Source: Viola odorata
Lineage: Eukaryota > Streptophyta > Magnoliopsida > Malpighiales > Violaceae
Assembly: GCA_963691705.1 (NCBI GenBank)
Contig: OY829542.1
Coordinates: 7,501 to 71,500 of the forward strand
Direction: 5' to 3'
DNA: 64,000 bases
Below the pieces are notes generated by a model. It saw only the letters and a list, made by a program, of their open reading frames with translations, did no database searches and was not told where the DNA came from. A program made the translations under genes and the position numbers. Of this stretch, positions 1 to 12,145 are shown in pieces (positions within the stretch are counted from its first letter, which is position 1; every line of letters starts with the position of its first letter).

Positions 1-1
1 C

Positions 2-385
2 AATTATCCCACCAACCAGCAGTATAATTATCAAGCCCATCAAGGGCAATCCTCTTCTACCCCGCCACCTGGTGAAGCTGTTAACTTTGAACCAGCCATT
101 TTGGATATACAAAAACAACTGAGTGTGATGATTGCAGAGATGAAAGAATTGAAGAATCAAGGCCATTTCCCAGGTAAACTGAAGCCAATCCAAAGCATGA
201 TGTTTGTGCTATGAATCTTCGTAGTGGTCTCAATTTACCCTCTCGAGTGCATCCAGAACTCGAGCCCGAACCGACTGTCTTGCCCACACCTGAGTCTGAA
301 CCGACTTTCTTACCCACACCTGAGCTTCCACTAGAAAAATATTGTGTCTCACAAAAGGCATCAAGGAGAGCCAAGAAAGGTGACT
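2..385 (+). pseudogene. Ty3/Gypsy gag remnant
   Basis: The first reading frame (2-211) is rich in Asn, Gln, Tyr and Ser and then has a short coiled-coil-like stretch (IQKQLSVMIAEMKEL). It stops at 212. The next frame, from about 184, carries the motif MNLRSG and a Pro/Glu-rich run. A motif of the type LRSGK sits between gag and protease in plant Ty3/Gypsy polyproteins. The switch from one frame to the other near 180-210 and the stop at about 383 show that the gene is broken. The window starts inside it, so the 5' end is not seen. No function is expected. The family assignment is moderately sure. Confidence 0.7.
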
Positions 386-393
386 AAGATGTT

Positions 394-1038
394 ATGGAAG
401 ATCGCATCTGCTCCCCTAGAGGTTCCCCAAGGAATGACAAGAAACCACCAGAATTCACCCAAGAATACATCCATAAAATTCTCGAGCCACCTTTCCCTCA
501 AAGACTGGTCAAGTCTAAGAAATATAAGGAAGACCGCGAAATCTTAGAAATGTTCAATAAGGTCATGGTCAATATCCCTCTGCTACAGACTATCAAAAAT
601 GTCCCTCGCTACGCGAAATTTTTGATGTCTCTTTGGACCAACAAATGCAGAATAGCCGGGTTAAACAAGATAAGCGTGGGGGCAAATGTCTCTGCCATTA
701 TTCAAAGGAAAATTCCTCCCAAGTGTAAGGACCAGGGCATGTTTATCCTACCTTGCAAGATCGGCACTACTGACATTGGCAAATCCATGTGTGATTTGGG
801 TGCTAGTATCAACGTCATGCCATTGACCATCTACAAGAGACTAGGCCTCAGCCCGCTCAAGCACACTTGCCTAATCATCCAATTAGTTGATCGTTCAGTT
901 ATTTTTCCCGAAGGAGTCATCGAGGACGTACTGGTCCAAGTGGGGGATTTTATATTTCTAGTAGATTTTTATGTCCTCGCGATGGAGGATGAAGAATCTG
1001 CTAAGCCATCAGATGTACTCCTTGGAAGACGCCCTTAA
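394..1038 (+). pseudogene. Ty3/Gypsy aspartic protease remnant
   Basis: This 214-residue frame has the plant retroelement protease signature CDLGASINVMP, in which the catalytic D-S/T-G of retropepsins appears as DLGAS, followed by IYKRLGL. It ends in LLGRRP, just where a full element would continue into reverse transcriptase. It lies in a different frame from the gag remnant before it, so at least two frameshifts separate the two. No reverse transcriptase, integrase or LTR follows: the DNA becomes AT-rich directly after the stop. This is a dead fragment of a Ty3/Gypsy element, probably of the Athila/Tat branch (inferred from the motif only). Confidence 0.8.
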
Positions 1039-3069
1039 CCAGCTACTTGGTAGCATTATAATTAACTATATAATACTTTTTTAATTATAGTTATTAATTA
1101 CCTTACAACTTGAGTTAAATTCTCGACTTCATAATTTAAATAAATTTATCGACGTAAAAAATAATTAATATCGTTGACACAAGGGATTTAATTATTATCC
1201 GCGAAAAATGAATAGTATCATTGACGCAAAAAAATTAATTATCTTTAACGCAAAGAATTTAATTATCGTAAACTTATTCTTAAAAAAATCTCACCTCTAA
1301 GTTTTATTTTTTATTTTCCATTTTTATTTTCTCTTTATCTATTATTTATTAACATCGTTATATTATATTTAAAAATATTTAATTACTTTAATTATTAAAA
1401 AAATAGCTATGTAACCATTTAAATATTTTTAACAATTTATGTAACTTTTTATTTGAAAAATATTAATAAAAATTGTTCTGGAATAATGAGTTTGGCAGTA
1501 ATGTTTATTTTTCTCCCATATTTTTTTATTCCTTTAGTTATTAAAATAATAATTACATAACCCTTTAAATATCACTAAGCATATGTATGATTGTTGTTGC
1601 ATGACTTCAGTAGTAATATATATTTTTCAATTAATTTTTATTTTATATTTTATCGTATGTTCTCCTTTTTCCTTTCTCTACTTATTTGATTTGATTTTTT
1701 TTAGAACTATAGTTTTTTAATTGACTTTTAACATTCTAACTTAATACATTAAAATCTTTAAATTCTAATCATTTATACCAAAATATATTCATATTCAATC
1801 AATAATTATAACATTAATTGCATTTTATAAAAAGTATTGAAAAGACAGTATGGAAGTTAGCGGCAATATATATTTTACAGTTTAAAATAAATAATTTCGC
1901 ACAATATAACGTGAAATCACTTTTCTTCATTTTATTCTCTAATCTTTGTCATTCATAAATTACAATTTTTCTGTCATTTTTCTTTTAAAAAAAAAATTTT
2001 TTTTTCATTTTTCACTTTGTCTTCTTTTTTATTTATTCACATAATTATACTATATTAAAATATATTTAATTTCCTCAATTATTAAAAAAAAGTAATTATC
2101 TAACTTTTTAAATATTTTAAAACATTTATATGACTATTCATATATATTTTTAAAATAAATTATGTTCTTTAGCTGTAATGTATATTTTTCTCCCATATTT
2201 TTACTTAAATTATAAAAAAATTCATCAATCTAAACCTTTAAATATCACTAACTATATGCATGACACTTTTTTTTTAAATATATTTATTTCTTGTAGCATG
2301 ACTTTAGCTCATCATTAAGGGCTTAAGTTAGTAATTTTTTTATGAATACGGTTTAAATATCAATAAGCATATCCCAATGTAGGTGTTTTAATTGGATATA
2401 TTTAAAGAAGGAGAGGCACCCTTACTAGTCATCTAGAAGGATGCATGTGTAGCAGCAATACTTCAAATTAAGGTGACCCTAATAATAGAGGTAACTTACC
2501 TAAGAGATGAGGGCATTTGGTCATGTCTCATATCATCCTGTGTAATAGAAAGTTTAGCGAACATAAGCTAGTATATTGCCACATTGGCATGGTCGCTTAA
2601 TCTTAGAAAGTGATCGCGACCGTATCAAGAACCATTTATCGTGATCTTCATTAACAGTCGGTATCAGCCGCATGCCATTCCTAGACAAAAAAGGTAGCAA
2701 GTGTTGGGAAGTGCAATTGAATCGAGGAGCTACTAATTGCGTTTAGCACTTTCTTCAACGCGTGTGAGGGCGTTTGTCAACATGTCAATTGTCCAATTTT
2801 TCAAATCCCCCTACATGCCAAGAATCAATCACGCATCAGCATTGGTACGTACCTTTTCAAGGATCATAAGAGGGGGAAACACACTAATAAACAGAATCTT
2901 AGAGACAAGTGGACAGTCAAAAAAATTAACCAAGAATCTTCATATTTTTAACTCATGGATTATCTTCGCAAATTTCTTGACAAAAGTCTCACTGCAATTT
3001 CTCTTCGCCATTGAGACCCATCTCCCCCATGACCAAATCCGGCCCCTCACCTCAAGGAATTATTAGATA
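1039..3069. other. AT-rich intergenic DNA, no gene seen
   Basis: This stretch is dominated by A/T runs. Around 1140-1265 a short unit with TTGACRCAA and TTAATTAT cores recurs three or four times in diverged form. From about 2400 to 3060 base composition is more even and one open frame of 109 codons is present, but it has no recognisable domain and unconvincing composition. No RNA gene or complete repeat unit was recognised. Confidence 0.5.
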
Positions 3070-3856
3070 CAGTAGAAACTCTATAAAATAATACACTTAG
3101 GACGACCAAAATTTATTAATTAAAAGAGTTATTAATTAATCGATAAATTAATAATTATTAATTTATATATTAATTAATATTTTATTAATTTATAGTAAAA
3201 TATTTAGTTTACAAACACCTTTCAAGCTTCCACTTACTGTAATTATTGTATACAATGCATGTACTGTATATCAAATGAAGGGCCCAATTTGAAAGAAACC
3301 TTCAATCTCCCACCTTATTATGCTTCTTGTGTTCAATGTATCACTTTATGGACATTAAAAATATTTTCTATATAAACAAGATCAAAATACTGTAGGTTAA
3401 CACAAACAAAGCGTTATTGGAATTAATAAAGATGATATCGATGAAGAAGATGATGAAAGTTCTACAATGGAGCCCCCTTCGCGAAACGAAGCTATTAAAG
3501 CGGCAATCACATTGAACAATTTCTTGTTGAGCTATGAGAAAACAACACCAGAAGTTCTTACCATGCTAAGGAAAATTAGAGACGACATTCAAGGAGAAAT
3601 TGATTTCAACAAAAAACAAAAGACAATTGAGTCATTTTTCAAGAAACCTTCATAAATCATTCATGTAATATGCTATATATAAGGAATTATTAATTTATAT
3701 TTTATATGGGGTCTAAAGAAATTATCAAAAATGTATTATCTTATAATTTTAGCGAATTATTAATTTAGCACCCTATCCCTGAGTCGGGACCGGCCAAAAA
3801 TATTATCTTAGAGAGTTTATTAAATAATCGAGTATTAATTTATCGAGTTTCTACTG
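3070..3856 (+). mobile_element. pogo/Lemi1-type DNA transposon, deletion derivative
   Basis: The element is 787 bp long with terminal inverted repeats: it starts CAGTAGAAACTC and ends GAGTTTCTACTG. It is flanked on both sides by TA (3068-3069 and 3857-3858), the target site of the Tc1/mariner-pogo superfamily. The ends resemble those of Arabidopsis Emigrant/Lemi1 (CAGTAAAACCTC, from memory). Inside it keeps only the last 62 codons of the transposase frame. It is therefore a MITE-like internal deletion derivative that would need a transposase in trans. Confidence 0.85.
3467..3655 (+). pseudogene. pogo transposase C-terminal remnant
   Basis: The 62-residue frame reads like the C-terminal tail of plant pogo/Tigger-like transposases: a helical segment, then FNKKQKTIESFFKK. 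QKTIESFF fits the PCNA-interacting (PIP) consensus Q-x-x-I-x-x-F-F exactly. A PIP box is known in the Drosophila pogo transposase. The helix-turn-helix and DDD catalytic core are absent, so no transposase activity is possible. Its position between the two terminal repeats supports the assignment. The ATG at 3467 is internal and need not be a real start. Confidence 0.7.
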
Positions 3857-4089
3857 TAGTCCTTAAAGCATATAAGATGATGCTCCTATTTAATTTTGAT
3901 TGGAGTAAATATGAATATGTAAATTTTACTCAACTTTTTAAAAATAAATTAATAATAGGTTTTGTATTTTTTATAAGTAGATGCACCATAAACTAAATAA
4001 TCGGGAGACTACTAAATAATTGTAATAATTTGATTAAAAATATTTATTAATTGATTAAAAAATATTGGAGAAAAGATGTAAATAAATTA

Positions 4090-4349
4090 CTCCCTCCGTC
4101 CTCAAAATCTTGTCTTTCTCGCATCCCAATATTCAGTAGGGAACGCATATCAAGGAGGCCGGATGAGGCACTATTTGACCCCAAAAAAATCCGAAACTTT
4201 TTGTGAACATACGTTAATCCTTAACGTACTTCCCAGAAAAAATTTAGGGCAAAATTGTCTCAAATAGTGCGTCTGCCGGCCGTTTTAAGCTACGTACCGA
4301 AACAGTAAAAGTAAAAGCTAAAACGACCTCATTTTGAGGACGGAGGGAG
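4090..4349. mobile_element. Stowaway-type MITE (Tc1/mariner)
   Basis: The 260-bp element begins CTCCCTCCGTCCTCAAAAT and ends with its exact reverse complement, between TA dinucleotides at 4088-4089 and 4350-4351. The CTCCCTCCGT end is diagnostic of plant Stowaway/mariner MITEs. Its core (GGCCGGATGAGGCACTATTTGACCCC) is also found, with few changes, in the element at 61603-61804, so the two belong to one subfamily. No coding capacity. Confidence 0.9.
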
Positions 4350-4809
4350 TAATATTTTTCTAAATAATTTTTTCCCTTTTTGTATTTTGTTTTTTGGGAT
4401 TGAAGTTAGAATCCCCCCACCCCGTCCTTAGCACTGTTTCAACTTTAATGTAATTTATGTGGCCATCTACTTTAGCAGCGAGAACAAAGGATCATTTACC
4501 CAACTCCTACCTTTCCGATCCCATCCAACCAAAAAAAGAAAAGAAAAGAAAGATCAACTCCTTCCTGCAACTAGCAGGCGCTGCACACAGCGGTATTAAA
4601 GGCTCACAAATGCTCTCATAAAATTCATAAATGCACTCACTCCACCCCCAACGGTATTCATCAACACCTCCATCCACCGACATATAACCATAACCCTATG
4701 CTTTCTTGTGGAGTTCTATCGGGGAAAAAAAACACCTCACTACTACTACTATTGTAGCTTCCACTAAATCCCTTAACATACACCTCTAAGTACTTATATA
4801 TATAATCCA
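4350..4809 (+). promoter_or_regulatory. upstream region of DCR
   Basis: This 460-bp stretch separates the MITE from the start codon of DCR and must hold its core promoter and 5' leader. A TATATATA run lies at about 4796-4803, too close to the ATG to be an obvious TATA box. No upstream intron was seen. The MITE at 4090-4349 inserted about 460 bp upstream of the ATG and may contribute promoter sequence. Confidence 0.4.
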
Positions 4810-6338
4810 ATGGCCCAGGTGGAGAAGAAGCAAGAAGAAATGACGAAGCAAGATCAGATTAAAGTGACCAAGAAAACCCACGTCAAGCCCGGCAAGAAAC
4901 TAGGGAGGAGTGAATGCCCGCTGGTCACCTTTGATCTTCCCTATTTGGGTTTCTTCTACAACCAGAAGCTGTTGCTTTATAAATCGGAGAAGGGAATCTG
5001 TGATGATGGTGAGTTTCAGGATATGGCGGGAAAACTCAAAGATGGGCTGGAAATTGTTTTGGAGGATTTCTACCAGCTAGCTGGTAAGCTTGGAAAAGAT
5101 GATGATTGGGTTTTTAGGGTTGAGTATGATGATGACATGGAGGGTGTGGAGGTTTTGGAGGCTAATGCTGATTGGATACGAGTGGACGATCTAACTGATG
5201 AGGAAAACTTCACGGCCACTTTGAAAGATCTCATACCATACAATCAGATCCTGAACGTAGAGGGGCTTTCCAGGCCTTTGTTCACAGTACAGGTAACGAA
5301 TATGTCATCTTCCTTTTTCTATGTCATTTTCTTTTTTTTACCTTTTCATTTTTCTTATTCAGTGGGGTTATAATTAGTTCTAACTTCATATATTTTGCGC
5401 AGCTAACGAAGCTGAAAGACGGACTTGCAATGGGATGCGCGTTCAACCACGCGATCCTAGATGGGACCTCCACGTGGCACTTCATGAGCTCGTGGGCGGA
5501 GGTCTGCAGAGGCTCTACCTCAATCTCCGTCGCACCCTTCCTGGACCGTGCGAAAGTGCGAGACACGCGCGTGAAGCTGGACCTCTCTGCGGCTCTGGAG
5601 CAGCACAAATCATCCAATGGTACTACTAACGGAACCACCACAGCGGAGCAGCAGCCAGCAGCACCACCAGCACCAGCACCAGCACTTAGAGAGAGGGTTT
5701 TCAAATTCTCGGAAGCAGCGGTGGACAAGATCAAGTCAACGGTCAACTCATGTCTCCCGTCTGATCGGAAGCCGTTCTCTACGTTCCAATCACTCGGGGT
5801 CCACATCTGGCGCCACGTCACACAGGCGCGGCAGCTCAAACCTAAAGACTACACCGTGTTCACCGTCTTCGCGGACTGCCGCAAAAGGGTTGACCCGCCA
5901 ATGCCGGGCAGCTACTTTGGGAACTTGATTCAGGCGATATTCACCGTGACTGCTGCGGGGATGCTTTCGGCGAACCCTCCGGCGTTCGGGGCGGGGATGA
6001 TACAGAAGGCGATTGAGGTGCACGATTCGAAAGCGATTGAGGAGAGGAACAAAGGGTTTGAGATGGCCCCACAGATTTTCCAGTTCAAGGATGCAGGTGT
6101 GAATTGCGTAGCGGTCGGGAGCTCGCCGAGGTTTAGAGTTTATGACGTTGATTTCGGATGGGGGCAGCCGGAGAGCGTGAGGAGTGGGTCCAACAATAGG
6201 TTTGATGGGATGGTGTATCTGTATCAAGGGAAGAGTGGTGGTGGGAGTATTGATGTGGAGATTAGCTTAGAAGCTGGAGCTATGGATAGGTTGGAGAAGG
6301 ACAAGGAGTTTCTTGTTATGGATGATAATCAGGTCTAG
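4810..6338 (+). CDS. DCR: BAHD acyltransferase, DCR (DEFECTIVE IN CUTICULAR RIDGES)
   Basis: Two exons, 4810-5292 and 5403-6338, are joined by a phase-0 GT-AG intron of 110 bp and encode 472 residues, the usual BAHD size. The catalytic HXXXD motif is HAILD (residues 177-181) and the structural DFGWG motif is at 411-415. Long stretches match Arabidopsis DCR as I recall it, for example THVKP near the N terminus, LKDGLAMG before the active site and KDAGVNCVAVGSSPRFRVY before DFGWG. DCR is a soluble acyl-CoA-dependent acyltransferase needed to put 9(10),16-dihydroxypalmitate into cutin. It shapes cuticular ridges and seals the epidermis. A Gln/Ala/Pro-rich loop (about residues 238-260) between the two lobes is longer than in Arabidopsis, and all key residues are present. 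The ATG at 4810 is the first in frame. The assignment is firm. Confidence 0.95.
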
Positions 6339-6665
6339 CTATTATCAAGTTTTCGCATCTTTTTAATTGTGTAATGCAAGTGCTTAATTTGGTTTTTGTG
6401 ATCTTTCCGGTCATGTTATCTTATTAATTATGAAATAATTAAAACATAAAATAAATTGTGGTGTGTAAGTGTTGGCTTCATTAACAGCAGCATCTTGTTG
6501 AATCATTCATGAATGCATGTTGGTGAATCAGAGAACAAATTAATAGCAGCTTCTAATTAACCATTGATTTCAGCTAATGTACCCTTAAATAGTTCCATCA
6601 CGCAGTAGAATCAGAGGAGTGAAATTTTGAGCGCTGATGTTGTGCTGACATAACAAGCAAAGTTT
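6339..6665. other. DCR 3' flank with short tandem repeat at LINE junction
   Basis: The 3' untranslated region of DCR lies in the first 100-200 bases. At 6629-6642 and again at 6666-6679 the sequence GAGCGCTGATGTTG occurs, 37 bp apart. The second copy is the first sequence of the LINE that follows. Nothing else was recognised. Confidence 0.5.
6650..6665. repeat. 5' target site duplication of the LINE
   Basis: ATAACAAGCAAAGTTT occurs here and again at 12359-12374, directly after the poly(A) end of the LINE. A 16-bp direct repeat is typical for target-primed reverse transcription. Confidence 0.92.
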
Positions 6666-7007
6666 GAGCGCTGATGTTGGCCGTCGTTTTTCTCGCTTCC
6701 TTTGGGAGTCCTCTTCTGGCCACCCTCTCCCCGATTGTCCTCGTATCCGCCATTATTCCTTCCTTTGTATTGACTTTCTTTTTGCTTGGTTTTGGTTGGT
6801 TTGAAGGGACTTCGTGGGCCCTTTTGTGTTTTTTTGTAGATTCTTGTTCAGTTTTGTCGTTCGCTCTTCTGGGTCTGTTGGGGTTTTGTGGTCGACGGAA
6901 GCTGGGACGGGGGTGTCTTTTGTGTGGTCAGGGTGTTATTGTGCTCACCAAGTGTTTGGCGATTTGCTCCAACTAGTGGTTGCCACTCTCTGTCTCTTCG
7001 CCTACGA

Positions 7008-8441
7008 ATGGCGTCCCTTCCCGACACTGAGATGTCGTTCTATGTGGAAAATCTCCCTTCTCATGTTGATCCTAGGGCACTCCGGTATTTGGCTGCTAAG
7101 AGATGGAGGCTGCCTCAGTTCAGTTTTGTACGCGACGCTTACGTAGCGCAGCGGCGCAATAAGGACGGGAAGTGTTTTGGCTTCATTCGCCTGGTTGGTG
7201 TCAAGAATGTCGATCATATGTTGAGGTCCCTCAACAATCAATCCGTGGGTGCCTCTGATATCAAGTGTGGTGTGGGCAGGAAAAGGCGTCGCGGCATGCC
7301 TACTGCTGCCCCTCAACGGAACGAGGAGAAGAGCACCAAACCGAGAACTCTGATCGTGGAGCCTGCTAAGCCTAGGACTTTCGGATCAGACACAACTACC
7401 ACCATAGGATGGGAAATCCCTGTTCCTAACGGTATTATTGACCTACCAATTCCTAGGTCCAATGATTGTTGGCTTAGGAGGAGCGCGGTAGGGGTCATTC
7501 GATCAATAGAGAGACTTCCGGAGATTCAAGAGTTGACTGTGGAAGCGGGGTGGCTCTGTGATACTCGTATCTTGGGAAGGGGCTTGGTTCTCCTTGAGTT
7601 TGATAGAGAGGATGAGTATGACCGTTGCATGGCGTCCCCTTGCGCCGGTGTCGACTCTCTCTTTTCTAAGGTTATCCCTTGGAAGGAAGCGACTCAGGAT
7701 GGAGGCAGATTGGTGTGGATTCAGTGCACTGGGATCCCTCTTCAAGTGTGGGGTCATCATGCTTTCCATGTCATTGGAGATAAGGCTGGAGGTCTAGTTG
7801 CTGTTGATGAGAATACGGTTAACAGGAAGCGTATGGATGTTGCGCGTATGCTGGTGTCGACGAAGTCTGTGAGTATTGACCTCGAGATCTAGATTTCTGT
7901 TAGTGGGGTAGTCCATAAGGTTAGGTGCCAGGAAGAACCGATGCAAGGGACAATATCCAATTTGGATTGGATGGTAGGAGTTGGGAGTCAGGAGTCTGAT
8001 TGCGAAGAGGAGGTGGAGGAGCATGGTAGCGTAGGGACAAATCTGAGTGTGAATTCTGGGGCACTTGTTGTTCCATCTGGGTCCGCTACTAGTAGAACTG
8101 TTAGACAGGCTGTTTCTTCGGGGGCAACGGGGTCTTTAGTCCCGACAAGCAGCGCTGTCTGCCCTTGGGTGAATTTAAATAGGAATCGTGGCAAGACTAA
8201 AAGAATAACGGGCAATGGGGGAAGTCTCCATACGACCCAGGACGCAGGGTCTGTTGGAAGTGATGTCCATATATCGGATGCTGGTATTGAACGCAGCAAT
8301 AAGGCCCAAGCTGCAACAGTGCTGAAGGGAGACGTGTGGGAATTTGGCAAGAAGTTGGGGCTGACTGATCATGCGAACGAGGAGGCGATGCGCATTTTTT
8401 ATCAGCAACGCTTCGCTGGGGAACTCGAAAATCTCATGTGA
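7008..8441 (+). pseudogene. LINE ORF1 (RRM and DUF4283-like), one stop codon
   Basis: The frame opens at ATG 7008 (MASLPDTEMSFYVENLP) with an RNA-recognition-motif-like fold. FYVENLP is the RNP2-like strand and KCFGFIRL the RNP1-like strand. A region resembling DUF4283 of plant LINE ORF1 proteins follows (about 7460-7890). A TAG at 7890-7892 interrupts the frame, which then continues unchanged to TGA at 8439-8441, with an acidic Ser/Gly-rich tail. ORF1 proteins of L1 elements bind the element RNA. No CCHC knuckle was seen. ORF2 starts 30 bp downstream. The single stop makes the frame inactive unless read through. Confidence 0.85.
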
Positions 8442-8470
8442 GTTACTGTTCGCGTGTGCTAGTCAGGGTT

Positions 8471-11400
8471 ATGGTGAACATTTTATCCTGGAACAGTCGT
8501 GGTTTATAGCTAGCTGCGAAGAGGAGATTCATCCGCCAGCAGGTAGTTCAGGGAAGTGTGAGTATTGTGTTTATTCAAGAGACTAAGAGGAGTATTATGG
8601 ATGATTTTTTTGTGAAATCCCTTTGGAAGAGCAATAAGATAGACTGGCTGGCTGCTCCCGCGACTAGCAGGTCGGGAGGTCTTCTTGCTGTGTGGAACTC
8701 TGATGACTTTATCGTGTCTAGGAGTGGAATTGGGGATCGGTTCTTATGGATGGAAGGCAAGTACGTCCTAGCAAACTTCGATTGTACGGTGTTAAGTATC
8801 TATGCGTACTCCACGACGGTGGAAAGGGGGGATTTATGGAGGCAACTAGTTGAGGTTATTATGCAGGCCAGATCTCCTGTTTTGATTGCGGGGGATTTTA
8901 ATGAAATTTTAGAGCCCACCGAGCGTCTTCATGGGTTGGAGGTCACTAGCGGGATGAGGGACTTCAGGAGTTTTATCGAGGAGTGTAGGCTTTTAGAATT
9001 CCAGCTCTCTGGGCGTCGGTTCACGTGGGCTAATTCTAGCAGTCGTAGTAAGATTGATCGCATCTTTGCTCAGGTTAGGTGGTTCTCCTCGTGGCCGCAG
9101 CTATCCTTGGTGGCTTTAAGCAAAAACCATTCTGATCATACTCCTCTTCTCCTGAGATCCGAATGCCGGAATTGGGGGCCCAAGCCTTTCCGTGACCTTG
9201 CTGTGTGGTGGGATTCGTTCGAGTTTAAGGATAAGGTGAGGGGTTGGTGGGATAAGCTTAGTGGTGAGTTTCTTGGAGATTTTCTGATTTTAAAAAGGTT
9301 TAGGGAGCTAAAGAAGTACATGATTCAGCGGAATAAGGAGGTCTTTGGTAATGTGGAGCATGTACTTTTGACGATGCAGAACAGACTGGACTGGTTGGAC
9401 AGTCAAGGAGACACGCGTTCCTTATCGGGAACTGAATTAGAAGAGAAAAACCAACTTGAATCTTCCATCTGGGTTAAGCAGGGGCAACTCAGTAGGATTT
9501 GGCAGCAGAAGGCTAGAGTGAGATGGAACAAGGATGGTGATCGGAATACCAAGTTTTTCCACCGCGTAGCGAAAAATTGTATGCATCGCAATAATATTGG
9601 GGAGTTGAGTACCAGCCATGGCAGATTAACCTCGCCCGAGGCAATCAAAGAGGAGGCTTGGAGATATTTCGGTGATTTTTTCAAAGCGGATCAGTGGGAT
9701 AGGCCCAAGTTGCAGAACTTGGGCTTTCCTAGTTTATCTGCTGTCCAAGTGGATTACTTGGATAGAGAGGTGACGGATGAGGAAGTTTGGGAGGCTGTTA
9801 ACTAGTGTGGTAGTGACAAAGCTCCTGGTCCTGATGGGTATTCTATGTTTTTCATCCAGCGTGCCTGAGATATAATTGGGAAGGATATGTGCAGTCTGGT
9901 TAAGAACTTTTTCAGGTTAGGTCGATTTCCTCACGGAGCGAATACTTCCTTCATCACCCTTATCGCAAAAAAAACAGGGGCTTGCAAGCTCCAAGATTAT
10001 CGCCCCATTAGCTTGGTTAGCAGCTATTATAAAATCATTTCCAAGGTGCTTGCTGGGAGATTAGGAAATGTGATTTCTTCTCTGATTAGTGACAATCAAC
10101 ATGGTTTCATCAAGGGGAGGCAAGCCTTGGATTGTGTTCTCACTGCCAATGAGGTAGTCCACACCCTCAAAGCTTCGAAAAGGAAAGGATTCCTATTCAA
10201 AGTGGATTTCGAGAAGGCCTATGATTCGGTGGACTGGGGCTATTTAGCGGATGTCATGAGGCATATGGGTTTCAGTATTAGGTGGAGAGGATGGGTGCAG
10301 CAGTGTTTAAAAATGGCGATGGTCTCCGTTTTAATTAATGGCTCCCCGTCTAAGCAATTTCCTGTGGGTCGTGGTCTTCGTCAAGGTTGCCCTCTCTCTC
10401 CCTTCTTATTCAACATTGCGGCAGAGGGTTTAAACAGGTTGTTCAGCCAAGCGTTGGAGGAGGGGATTTTAAAAGGAGTCAGAGGGAATGGTTGGCTTAT
10501 TAATCATCTGCAGTTTGCGGATGATACTTTGATCTTTGTTAATAGCGAGGAAGATGAGATTCAGGCTGTTAAAGGTATTCTCAGGTGGTTTGATGCTTAT
10601 TCTAGGCTTAAGGTTAATTTCCATAAGAGCTCGCTCGTGGGGATAAATGTATCCACGACGGATGGGGAAGCTCTAGCTAGGAGAGCGGGATGTAAGTTTG
10701 AAGTTACTCCGTTTAAATATCTTAGCTCTTGTGTTGGGATTAATCCCAAACGTCTGTCTAACTGGGAAGGTCTGTTGTCCGCGGTTAGAAGAAGGCTAGC
10801 GTCTTGGAAAGGTGCCCTTCTTTCGTTGGGGGGAAAGGTAACCTTAATTAAGTCTGTCTTGATGAGCTTACCTGTTTACAACATGTCCATCTTTAGAATA
10901 CCTTTGGGGGTTGTGCGTCAATGTGAAAAGATTATGCGCAAATTTCTTTGGGGTGGTGATGATAACCACAGGGGTTTGCCGAAAGTTCAGTGGGGAAAAG
11001 TCATCAAAAGCAAGGAAGATGGAGGTCTTGGGTTAGGATGCTTGCAGACCAGAAATGAAGCCTTGTTATTGAAACGGTTTTGGGGAGTTGTGACAGGGAA
11101 GCAGGGAATATGGGAGAGGATTATAAGGGCAGAATACGGGGTCCATTCTATAGGGGATGTGTGGCGTTCGGAGAAAGTGGCGGCCTCCTCGCTGCGGGCG
11201 GATATGCTTGCAGTTTGTGGTAGGAATGGATCGGCGTTTGATTTATGGACTACTCAGGTGATGATCAAGGTCGGGAGTGGAGCTCAAGTAAAGGCGTGGT
11301 GGGACCCTTGGGCTGATAGAATTCCCCTGGCCATTAAGCATCCCCGGCTGTACCAATTAGCGACGAACAAGTTGGGGACGATTAGAGAGATCGGTTCTTG

Positions 11401-12145
11401 GTCAGAAGGGGTTTGGGAGTGGGATTTCAGATGGCGCAGAGCTTTGTTCGAATGGGAGTTGGATGAGGTTAGGGATATGCAGCGTCAGATATCTCAACCG
11501 CTGGTCGGCGAATCCATGGATAAGATTATGTGGAAGCTAGATGTTTCTGGTAAGTATACGGTTGGTTCCTTTTGCAGAGAGAAAGCGAGGTGGAATGGGA
11601 TGACCAATGGGGATAAGTATCTGCAGCAATGTTGGAAGGCGAAGGTTCCTCACAGGGCCCAAATTTTTACTTGGCTCGCCTTGAATAACGGGATAGCTAC
11701 TAGGGACTTCCTGCGGCACAGGGCCATTATTAATTCAGATAGCGATAGGTGCTCTCTGTGTGGGGAAAGCGAGGAAACGGTTGACCATCTCTTACTTCAT
11801 TATAAGTTTACTCTTCAAATATGGACGACGATTTTGAGATGGGCGGGTATGCAGTGGGTGACTCCAAAGTCTATGTTAGCTCACTGGGATAGTTGGTCGT
11901 CCCTGCTGATGTGTAACAAAAGGGTAGTTCAAGATAGCTGGTCGATTCTTCTGTATGCCGGGTGTTACTCCATTTGGCTCCAGCGGAATAAAGTGGTCTT
12001 CAAAGAAGGTAGATGTTGCTCTTTTGGTTGCCTTAATCTCATCTTTAGTACTTGGCAGCTGTGGTTGCTGACTTTGGACCCTCGTTTTCCCTATTCCCAG
12101 TCTCAGATGATCCTTGGGCCGGATTGGCTTTATGGGCTAGGATGA
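8471..12145 (+). pseudogene. LINE ORF2 (APE endonuclease + reverse transcriptase), three stop codons
   Basis: The frame starts at ATG 8471 (MVNILSWNSRGL). APE-type endonuclease motifs follow: QETK (about 8575), AGDFNE (about 8890), SKIDRIF (about 9050) and NHSDHTPLLL (about 9130). The reverse transcriptase has GLRQGCPLSPFLFN (about 10375) and the catalytic FADD box at 10513-10524. The C-terminal region has a zf-RVT-like CSLCGESEETVDHLLLH (about 11750-11800). Stops lie at 8507-8509, 9803-9805 and 9866-9868, all in the same frame. Repairing them is not needed for identification. The product nicked target DNA and copied the element RNA. It is now a pseudogene, and all catalytic motifs are still visible. 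Confidence 0.92.

Noticed and set aside
2737..3066. 109-codon open frame on the plus strand
   Set aside because: No domain, uneven composition and no splice context; the stop falls a few bases before the pogo element. Chance frame.
5324..6227. Minus-strand frames of 171 and 145 codons over DCR exon 2
   Set aside because: They overlap a firmly assigned exon; GC-rich coding sequence often leaves long antisense frames.
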